From NCBI GenBank assembly GCA_027336345.1, contig DAHWFZ010000052.1, positions 1 through 5,609 of the forward strand: 5,609 bases of DNA, written 5' to 3'. The notes under the pieces are model-generated. The model was not told the origin of the DNA. It did not search any database and saw nothing but the letters and a program-made list of their open reading frames with translations. Every line of letters begins with the position of its first letter. Position 1 is the stretch's first letter. The position numbers were made by a program, and so were the translations under genes. Origin of the DNA: Candidatus Wolfebacteria bacterium (GTDB lineage: Bacteria > Patescibacteriota > Minisyncoccia > UBA6257 > UBA9933). Positions 1-5,609 of the stretch are shown here, one piece after another.

Positions 1-2299
1 AAAAGTTAAAAATAAATTTTGGATAAATATCGCTTTTCAGACTAATTATCGCAAGCGCTTGATTTGTGTTTGCCGGCAGAACCCACTTTGGAATAATTGA
101 CACGCGCCCGAAAGCCCCCGCTATTGAAAAAAGTAAATCATTTTCTTTTAGCTGAGATCTCTTTAATTCCTCATGGCATTTTTTCGTAATATAATAAATT
201 TTATTTGGAATTAAACCGCCGCCTTCCGTTATTGATTCGATTTTAATAAAGTTTATGCCCATATTTTCGAATTTATGGCCAATTGTTGTCGGCGTAGTTC
301 CTTTTGTTATTCTTTCTGAAATTTCGCCCAACTCCACCCACTCAACATCTTCTAATTTTCTAAGCGATTGGCCAAAATAGCGTCTCTCTCTCTCTAAATT
401 CTCAATCACCGCTTTGGCGGCTTCAATTGCTTTTTGCTTAATCTCAATCTGCTCAACGATTTCTTTTTGGACTTCAAGAGGCGGAAGAGGAAAAATAAAT
501 AATTCCTTAAGTCTTGAAGGTCTAATCTCTCTAATGGTAACTCCTGTCGCCAAAGATTTAATATATTCCTTTTTGCTTTTTAAAATCATCGCCAAAAATT
601 CAGGTAAAACTTTATTTTTGTCAACCAGAATTCCCGACAATCCTTGTTTTGTAGCTGTAGGAACTTTTGTAATTCCAATATTACCAATAGTTGCCCCCAG
701 AGAAATAATTATTGAATCAGTTGGCCAAACCTTGGCCGAACTATTTTTTAAACCAAATTCATTAAGTTTTTCCGCTGTATCATAAATTTCTGGTTTTATA
801 TCTTTTACAACGCACCAACAAATATCGCCGCCAAAATATTCCGGATTTTTTCTAGAAGGTGTTCCTCCATCTTTCATATCCAATTTTACATCGCCCAATT
901 TAACCATAGGCCATTTTTTATTAGTAAAACCTACATCCACCTTGTATCTATCTCCTGAAAGATTATTATCGTCACTCTCGGCGATTTTATCTTTGGCGAC
1001 AAGATGAGCAATTTTTGCCAGTTCCCCATTTAATTCAAATTTTTTGCTCTCCTTCAAAGCTGTTTTATATTTTTTAACTATTTCTAAAGCTAACGGCAAA
1101 TCGTTTTTATCTATTTCCCGCCTTTGCGCCCCAAGATCAAAGCCGTCATTTTGAATTTTTAAGAATAAAATTTCTTTTGCTTTCTTGGCCATGTTATTGT
1201 CAAAAAGCAAAATGCTTGTTTTCACTCCGGCATAAGGATTAAAAACCCCAGCCGGCAATGAAACAACCGCCAAAAGCCCGTCTTCTAATAATAATTTACG
1301 CAATGCCTTATAAGCGTTTGCGGATTGAAAAATTATGCCTTCCGGCACGATAATACCGGCTCGACCATTTGGCCGTAAATGCTCTAAAATATAATCAACA
1401 AATAAAACTTCAGAACGGTTAGCCTGCACTGAAAATCTTTTATGAGGCGTAATTCCACCTTTTGGCGACATGAACGGAGGATTGGCAAGCATCACATCAA
1501 AATTTTCATCCCATTTTTCCTCGCTTGAAAGAGTGTCATATTCAAAAATGGTTGGGGTTGGAAATCCATGCAGATATAAATTCACTTTCGAAAGCCGCAC
1601 CATATCTGGCGAAATATCATAACCGACAAAATGATTCATTAAATTCTTCTTCTCATCTGGAGTAAGCTGTTTTTCGTAGTTTTCTGAATCATCAGAATTA
1701 TTATGCTGTTTAAGAATATATTTGTAAGCGGAAATCAAAAAGCCTGCCGTACCACAGGCGGGGTCGCAAATAGTTTCATCTTTTTTCGGAGCAACCGCCG
1801 CAACAATAAAATCAATGATATGACGAGGAGTGCGAAATTGCCCGGCATCACCCTGCGAGCCTAGAATAGAAAGCAGATATTCAAAGGCATCGCCCAAATC
1901 CTCGCTATGTTCATAAGTAAAACCGTTTATCTCCTTTAAAAACAAGCCTAATGTTTCAGGACTACGGTATGGCAAAAAAGCATCTTTGAATATATCCCTA
2001 AAAAGCTGGGGGATATGTGGATTCATAGATAAAGAATTAATCGCTTCATCATATAAATCAAGCCGTTCATGACCACTTAACCTTGGGTCCATTAATTTTG
2101 TCCACGCATACTTTTCATATCCGTTAGTAAAAAATGTGCTTTTGCCGCCAAGCTCCTGAGCTTCTTTGTCCATATCGTCCATAAACTTATAAATCAATGC
2201 CGTTGTGATTTGTTCAACTTGCGCTTTTGGGTCCGGCACTTTGCCAACCAAGATTTGGCGGGCGGAGTCAATTTTTCGTTTTGTTTCTTGATTAAGCAT
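1..2299 (-). CDS. hsdM-hsdS: Fused Type I R-M methyltransferase-specificity protein (HsdM-HsdS), 3' end beyond window
   Basis: I translated this frame codon by codon from the ATG at 2299: 766 codons without a stop, leaving the window still open. Residues 1-146 are the HsdM helical N-terminus. The N6-adenine methyltransferase core follows: GQFRTPRHI (153-161), SAM-binding DPACGTAGFL (179-188), GYDISPDMVRLSKVNLYLHG (226-245) and catalytic NPPF (273-276). The M part ends near 455 with LSGDRY, and HsdS begins almost at once. TRD1 starts at W463 (WPMVKLGD) and runs to about 606; the central conserved helix (607-650) opens with PPLEVQKEIVEQI; TRD2 starts at W654 (WVELGEISERITKGTTPT) and is cut by the edge. 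The two TRDs are dissimilar, implying an asymmetric bipartite target. HsdM and HsdS are normally separate (about 500 and 400-600 residues). The start is supported by an AAAGG Shine-Dalgarno and by lying 8 bp after hsdR, implying co-transcription. Family assignment is very sure; the fusion is read directly, barring sequencing error. Confidence 0.95.
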   Translation of the reverse strand, partial: MLNQETKRKIDSARQILVGKVPDPKAQVEQITTALIYKFMDDMDKEAQELGGKSTFFTNGYEKYAWTKLMDPRLSGHERLDLYDEAINSLSMNPHIPQLFRDIFKDAFLPYRSPETLGLFLKEINGFTYEHSEDLGDAFEYLLSILGSQGDAGQFRTPRHIIDFIVAAVAPKKDETICDPACGTAGFLISAYKYILKQHNNSDDSENYEKQLTPDEKKNLMNHFVGYDISPDMVRLSKVNLYLHGFPTPTIFEYDTLSSEEKWDENFDVMLANPPFMSPKGGITPHKRFSVQANRSEVLFVDYILEHLRPNGRAGIIVPEGIIFQSANAYKALRKLLLEDGLLAVVSLPAGVFNPYAGVKTSILLFDNNMAKKAKEILFLKIQNDGFDLGAQRREIDKNDLPLALEIVKKYKTALKESKKFELNGELAKIAHLVAKDKIAESDDNNLSGDRYKVDVGFTNKKWPMVKLGDVKLDMKDGGTPSRKNPEYFGGDICWCVVKDIKPEIYDTAEKLNEFGLKNSSAKVWPTDSIIISLGATIGNIGITKVPTATKQGLSGILVDKNKVLPEFLAMILKSKKEYIKSLATGVTIREIRPSRLKELFIFPLPPLEVQKEIVEQIEIKQKAIEAAKAVIENLERERRYFGQSLRKLEDVEWVELGEISERITKGTTPTTIGHKFENMGINFIKIESITEGGGLIPNKIYYITKKCHEELKRSQLKENDLLFSIAGAFGRVSIIPKWVLPANTNQALAIISLKSDIYPKFIFNF
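383..395 (-). repeat. 13-base AG dinucleotide tract inside hsdMS, between TRD1 and TRD2
   Basis: The coding strand carries 6.5 AG units (TC on the plus strand) encoding LERERR at residues 635-640 in the central conserved helix of the HsdS part. In the present length the frame continues through TRD2. Loss of one unit leads to TAG at 362-360 and gain of one unit to TAG at 354-352, so either slip truncates the protein just after TRD1. No other dinucleotide tract of this length was noticed in the window. Confidence 0.8.
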
Positions 2300-2310
2300 A
2301 TTTACCTTTA
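2300..2310 (-). promoter_or_regulatory. Shine-Dalgarno of hsdMS overlapping the hsdR stop codon
   Basis: The hsdR stop TAA (2310-2308) runs directly into AGG, forming TAAAGG (2310-2305), with five bases (TAAAT) before the hsdMS ATG at 2299. This sets the start of the fused gene and makes translational coupling to hsdR likely. It contrasts with hsdR, which has no clear ribosome binding site. Confidence 0.65.
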
Positions 2311-4815
2311 CATAAAAGTATTAATAGAAACATAATCTTTGACATATTCGGGTATTATTTCGCGAAAGCCGTTTAAATCGCGGAAATCTTTCATCGTAAC
2401 CTTAGGATTAGTTGCAAAACGACTGTATTCTTTTGTTTCGACAATATCTCGGATTTCGGAATCGGTAATATAGGCTTTAAGGTAATTTTTGATGGGCAAG
2501 GCATATTTATTGTCCGGTTTATAAATTGCCACAAATTTTTCAAATTCTTCTTCCAAAAGTTCGTCTTTCGTTTTAAATTTATTTATTCCGCCGAATATTT
2601 TTTCAATAAATTCTTTAAGCGTTATACGGCGGTCGGCTTTAATGGCTTTTCTCAGTTTTTCTAAATTGAAATAGTCTTCGGGCTTATCAAAAATTTCGGC
2701 TTTAACATATTCCTCAGCACCGTCAACATCGCCTTGCTCATATTTTTGTTTAACTACAGTATCGTTTTTAACGAGATGCTCAAATTTTTCAAAGAATTTC
2801 CAATCAACTTTCATCCCCGCAAGACCGACAACTTTTTCCGAAAATGTTTTGAGCGGGTCGGGGTTAAAAACGCTTACTTCATTAATATCCGTAGCTTCGC
2901 CTACTTCCATTCCCCTACCGACTTTAATCGGAATCTTCAAAACTTGGTCGTAATTGTATTTTTCCTCAAAATATTCGCAGTTAGCAAAAAAATCAAAAAG
3001 CTTAAAAGTTTCTTTTTCCGCTCTTATCTGTTCATTGTCAGTATCTTTATAATTAAAAGTAAATTTTCGCGTTCCGCGTCCTTTGATTTGAATAAAATCG
3101 GTGGGCGAAAAAATGGGGCGCATTAAACAAATATTTAGAATGTCTTGACAGTCATAACCGGTAGTCATCATGCCTACAGTTACGCAAACTCGGGTTTTAC
3201 AAGATTTATAGCCTGCCAGCCATTTTGTCTGTCCGTTCAAATTATTGTTGGAAAAATTAATGGGAAATTGCTGAGCATTTGGAATAGCTGAAGTAACCTG
3301 CACCGCAAAATCGGAATTATATTTTCCGGGCCAAAGCTGGTCAGCAAATTGATTAAGTATTTGAGTAATTTTTGAAGCATGCTTTTGGCTGATGCAAAAT
3401 ACTATGCTTTTACCAATTTCACCGCTAATCGAGTCTTTGAGTGCATTTTCTAAAAATGTCTTGCAGAAAATCTGGTTCGTCTTTTCCGAAAAAAATTTGC
3501 GCTCAAAATCTTTTTGATAAAAGGTTTGCTCTTCCTCGACTCCTTCATTGTTTTCAACCATTAAGGAATAACCATTTTCAGATAAAAGTTCAGTGGTAAT
3601 TTCCGTTCTCGCGTCAGCGACAACCGGATTAACAAGATAGCCGTCTTTTACGCCGTCAAGTAAACTATAACGAAAGGTCGGCTCGCCTGAAGGACAGCCG
3701 AAAGTCGTATATGTATCTAAAAGTTGACGGCGCTCCCATGCACGCGGATCTTTCTCGCTTATTTTTTTCGCATTAATATTCTTGAGATAATCTTTAGGCG
3801 TTGCGGTAAGCCCCAATTTGTAGCCGACAAAATATTCAAAAACAGCTCTTGAATTTCCGCCGATTGAACGATGGGCTTCATCGGAAATTATCAAATCAAA
3901 ATCCGTCGGCGAGAAAAGTTTTTTGTATTTATTGTTAAAAGACAAGCTTTGAATAGTTGAAACGACAATTTCCGCTTTCCGCCAATCATCACGATTTTCT
4001 TTATAAATAACGGTGGTAAAATCATTATGCAATATTTTTCTAAAATTTTTATTAGCTTGTTCTTCCAATTCTAACCGGTCAACCAAAAACAAAATTCTTT
4101 TGGCGTTGCTTGTTCTTAAGAAAAGCTTAATTACAGCAGCTGAAACAAGAGTTTTGCCCGTTCCGGTCGCCATTTCAAAAAGATAGCGGTCATTTCCTTT
4201 TTTGGCAGAATTTTGCAAAGCGTGAATTGCGGCAAGCTGATATGGACGCAAAAATTTCAAATCCTGCTCTATGCTAAAATCCGTTCTTTGGATTTCATTA
4301 ATCCAGCGGGGGTCTTTTTGATAGTTTGGGTTTTGGATTTTGGCAATATAATCGCTTTCGACTTTTTCTTCCGATAAAGAAGTAAAACTTGGCTTAAAAG
4401 ATTCAAGATGTTTAAGGGATTCATAAGTCGGGAAAGTTATAATGACCGCAGGATTGCCGTGTTCCAAATCCCATAAATAGTGAAGATTACCATTTGAAAG
4501 AATAATAAAACGGGCGTTTTGCGATTGGGCATAACGGCGTGCCTGTTCTTTCCCGTCAAGAGGGTTTTTATCTTCTGATTTTGCTTCTAAGACAACAAAT
4601 GGGAAACCTTTTTCGTCAAGAAGTAAAAAATCGATAAATCCATTTCCTGTTTTTTCGAAATCATTTCCAAGTTCGTCTATAGTTTGTTTTGTGAGTTTGA
4701 CATTATTTTCTAAAATAATATTTGCCTTGTTGTCGTTTTCCTCATCAAAGAATCTCCAACCCGCATTTTTAAGCAATCCGTTGATTTTAATTCTGGCTTT
4801 GGCTTCTTTTTGCAT
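2308..4815 (-). CDS. hsdR: Type I restriction enzyme R subunit (ATP-dependent DNA translocase/endonuclease), EcoEI-like
   Basis: This 835-residue protein is the motor and nuclease of the Type I complex: it binds the M/S enzyme on unmethylated sites, pumps DNA using ATP and cleaves at a distance. The N-terminal nuclease domain (about 1-130) has the PD-(D/E)xK set D62, E77-A-K79, plus the Q91xxxY95 motif typical of HsdR. The SF2 helicase core (about 185-610) has RPYQ (190-193), Walker A ATGTGKT (216-222), LFLVDR (242-247), DEAH (312-315), TATP (337-340), IVFCISQKHA (471-480), VTVGMMTTGYD (545-555) and QIKGRGTR (576-583). The remaining ~170 residues fit the EcoEI-type C-terminal domain. At 835 residues it is shorter than EcoKI or EcoR124 HsdR (over 1000) and close to EcoEI. 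All catalytic residues are present, so it should be active. An in-frame TAA lies 33 nt upstream with no other ATG between, which fixes the start; no convincing Shine-Dalgarno precedes it, suggesting weak translation. Confidence 0.97.
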   Translation of the reverse strand: MQKEAKARIKINGLLKNAGWRFFDEENDNKANIILENNVKLTKQTIDELGNDFEKTGNGFIDFLLLDEKGFPFVVLEAKSEDKNPLDGKEQARRYAQSQNARFIILSNGNLHYLWDLEHGNPAVIITFPTYESLKHLESFKPSFTSLSEEKVESDYIAKIQNPNYQKDPRWINEIQRTDFSIEQDLKFLRPYQLAAIHALQNSAKKGNDRYLFEMATGTGKTLVSAAVIKLFLRTSNAKRILFLVDRLELEEQANKNFRKILHNDFTTVIYKENRDDWRKAEIVVSTIQSLSFNNKYKKLFSPTDFDLIISDEAHRSIGGNSRAVFEYFVGYKLGLTATPKDYLKNINAKKISEKDPRAWERRQLLDTYTTFGCPSGEPTFRYSLLDGVKDGYLVNPVVADARTEITTELLSENGYSLMVENNEGVEEEQTFYQKDFERKFFSEKTNQIFCKTFLENALKDSISGEIGKSIVFCISQKHASKITQILNQFADQLWPGKYNSDFAVQVTSAIPNAQQFPINFSNNNLNGQTKWLAGYKSCKTRVCVTVGMMTTGYDCQDILNICLMRPIFSPTDFIQIKGRGTRKFTFNYKDTDNEQIRAEKETFKLFDFFANCEYFEEKYNYDQVLKIPIKVGRGMEVGEATDINEVSVFNPDPLKTFSEKVVGLAGMKVDWKFFEKFEHLVKNDTVVKQKYEQGDVDGAEEYVKAEIFDKPEDYFNLEKLRKAIKADRRITLKEFIEKIFGGINKFKTKDELLEEEFEKFVAIYKPDNKYALPIKNYLKAYITDSEIRDIVETKEYSRFATNPKVTMKDFRDLNGFREIIPEYVKDYVSINTFM

Positions 4816-4830
4816 AATTTTATTTATATT

Positions 4831-4844
4831 ATGGATATAACCAT
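4831..4844. other. Short inverted repeat at the predicted hsdR transcription start
   Basis: ATGG and CCAT flank six AT bases (ATGGATATAACCAT on the plus strand), just downstream of the predicted start site near 4847 and upstream of the hsdR ATG. The position would suit a repressor operator. The arms are only 4 bp and no regulator gene is visible in the window, so this may be chance. The rest of the 4816-4901 spacer holds no convincing terminator hairpin. Confidence 0.2.
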
Positions 4845-4853
4845 CTTATATTA

Positions 4854-4882
4854 TTTATAACATTTTTTATTTCTTTTGGCAA
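4854..4882 (-). promoter_or_regulatory. Predicted sigma70-type promoter for hsdR-hsdMS
   Basis: On the minus strand, TTGCCA (4882-4877, 5 of 6 matches to the -35 consensus) is followed after exactly 17 bp by TATAAA (4859-4854, 5 of 6 to the -10 consensus). A TG one base upstream of the -10 makes it an extended -10 (TGTTATAAA). Transcription would begin near 4847, giving a leader of about 30 nt before the hsdR ATG. It is the only strong match seen in the 86-bp gap. AT-rich sequence makes chance -10 boxes common, but the combined -35, spacing and TGn element is better than background. Confidence 0.6.
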
Positions 4883-4905
4883 GTTATTGTAATATTAAAA
4901 ATCAT
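4867..4905 (-). CDS. Possible 12-codon mini-ORF, translationally coupled to the upstream gene
   Basis: An ATG overlaps the TGA of the upstream gene as ATGA (4905-4902). It is preceded by a near-perfect Shine-Dalgarno GGGAGG (4918-4913) at 7-nt spacing. The frame encodes MIFNITITCQKK and stops at TAA (4869-4867). The initiation signal is better than that of hsdR. The peptide has no recognisable function. It could be a leader peptide, the stub of a lost coupled gene, or chance, because the GGGAGG also encodes the C-terminal REV of the upstream protein. The -35 box of the predicted hsdR promoter lies inside it. Confidence 0.25.
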   Translation of the reverse strand: MIFNITITCQKK

Positions 4906-5609
4906 CTCTTAACCTCCCTAAAAACCATCTTTTCCCCGATCAGCCCCTCAAGGCGTTCTTTCTTATCCTTATCGGGTATTTTTAGGACATAGACGTAATT
5001 CGCTTTGCCGACAAAGCGATCAGTAACTACTGCGTGGTATCCCAATTCACGCTCTATTATATTCCTAACAAAGTTTTTTGTTGTTCTAGATAAAATCATC
5101 GAAAATGTGCCTTCCTCAGTATCGTAACCGACTTCTCTCACATAAAACTCGAAAGTTTCTCCGAACACCTCCTCGAACTGCATATCTGAATATTTAAACG
5201 GCAGACGTGCTGCAATACCACCGATATTTACTATATATGCATCATCGGTTTTTGAAATGGGGATACCTTTGATATTTTTATGCAGAGAAAATTTATTATT
5301 GCGATATGTTTCTAAAGCCGATGCATTCCAAAGAGCTTTTAAAAAAAGCTCGCTTATCGTTTCCATAGATATATAGCTTTGCATATTTGATGGGCTTTCT
5401 TGCTTTGCTTTCACCCTTTTATAGATAGACTGCCTTATTTTCTTAATGTCCTTTAAACCTTTAATCCAAATTTCTGTTCTTGTTTCTCTATTTACCGCTA
5501 TTATATTAAAATCTTGGTCGAAACTTACCGTGTATTTTCCATAAAGCACTTTTTCCAGTATCACCTCTAACATATATATGCAGTCTAAATACTCGACGCC
5601 ATTAACGAC
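4902..5609 (-). CDS. Uncharacterised protein with S1/OB-fold-like (NusA-like) segment, 5' end probably beyond window
   Basis: I do not recognise this as a named gene. From the first in-window ATG (5573) it encodes 223 residues, but the frame is open for 12 more codons (VVNGVEYLDCIY) up to the window edge. No Shine-Dalgarno precedes that ATG, so the true start is probably outside. Numbering from 5573, residues 1-100 are mixed strand/helix with a basic helix near 41-57 and match nothing I know. Residues about 102-163 look like an S1-type OB-fold: YIVNIGGIAARLP, then a helix/turn, GETFEFYVREVGY and MILSRT. The following stretch TTKNFVRNIIEREL resembles the linker after the S1 domain in bacterial NusA (LSRT..x(F/L)hRxLFExEV). 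The tail (180-223) has two strands and a charged helix; no KH domain is seen. RNA or nucleic-acid binding is therefore inferred, not shown. There is no helix-turn-helix, signal peptide or membrane segment. The 86-bp gap and a promoter separate it from hsdR. Confidence 0.8.
   Translation of the reverse strand, partial: VVNGVEYLDCIYMLEVILEKVLYGKYTVSFDQDFNIIAVNRETRTEIWIKGLKDIKKIRQSIYKRVKAKQESPSNMQSYISMETISELFLKALWNASALETYRNNKFSLHKNIKGIPISKTDDAYIVNIGGIAARLPFKYSDMQFEEVFGETFEFYVREVGYDTEEGTFSMILSRTTKNFVRNIIERELGYHAVVTDRFVGKANYVYVLKIPDKDKKERLEGLIGEKMVFREVKR

Noticed and set aside
414..785. 123-codon plus-strand frame
   Set aside because: It lies antisense inside hsdMS, over TRD1 and the central helix. 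The minus frame carries clear HsdS motifs, and the plus translation resembles no family.
2985..3000. Seven-base A run (and a similar T run near 3764) in hsdR as slippage sites
   Set aside because: Runs of this length are common in AT-rich coding sequence, and unlike the AG tract they do not fall at a domain boundary.
2734..3126. 130-codon plus-strand frame
   Set aside because: Antisense shadow of hsdR; its low-complexity Phe/Ile/Lys-rich translation reflects AT-rich complement sequence.
4824..4844. Six-codon frame (MVISII) just after the predicted hsdR transcription start
   Set aside because: It has no Shine-Dalgarno, is very short, and such frames are frequent in AT-rich leaders.
4816..4901. 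Terminator for the upstream gene
   Set aside because: T- and A-rich runs are present but no GC-containing stem precedes a T tract on either strand, so no intrinsic terminator can be supported.
1..5609. CRISPR arrays, tRNA/rRNA genes, insertion sequences, attachment-site repeats or stop-codon recoding
   Set aside because: No spaced direct repeats, tRNA-like folds, transposase or integrase motifs or terminal repeats were seen by eye. The long frames end at ordinary TAA or TGA and contain no in-frame TGA.

Overview
This is an AT-rich bacterial (or possibly archaeal) segment. All three genes read on the minus strand, and coding density is near total: the only non-coding stretches are 8 and 86 bases. 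TAA and TGA both act as stops, no long frame contains an in-frame TGA, and the standard bacterial code fits. AT-rich sequence with scattered GGC/GCC codons and compact genes would suit a Patescibacteria/CPR metagenome contig. That is an impression only; no phylogenetic marker is present.

Layout in the direction of transcription (high to low coordinates): (1) 5609-4902, the 3' part of an unrecognised protein gene with an S1/OB-fold-like segment that resembles NusA. Its frame is open to the window edge, so its true start is probably outside. (2) 4901-4816, an AT-rich spacer holding a good sigma70-like promoter (TTGCCA, 17 bp, TGTTATAAA) and a 12-codon mini-ORF that overlaps the stop of gene 1 by ATGA and has a strong Shine-Dalgarno sequence. 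(3) 4815-2308, hsdR, the 835-residue motor/nuclease subunit of a Type I restriction-modification system, of the short EcoEI-like kind with all key motifs intact. (4) 2299-1, an uninterrupted 766-codon frame, cut by the window edge, in which HsdM (adenine methyltransferase) is fused to HsdS (DNA specificity subunit).

hsdR and the fused hsdMS are 8 bp apart and form one operon, probably driven by the spacer promoter. HsdMS would recognise a bipartite site through two dissimilar target-recognition domains and methylate adenine. HsdR would bind it, translocate DNA and cut unmodified DNA.

The most unusual points are the single-chain M-S fusion and a 13-base AG dinucleotide tract exactly in the central spacer between the two recognition domains. 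A one-unit slip either way gives an early stop and leaves an M + one-TRD protein. Together these suggest a possible phase-variable specificity switch. The coupled mini-ORF at the gene 1/hsdR junction may mark where the R-M cassette displaced an older operon partner.
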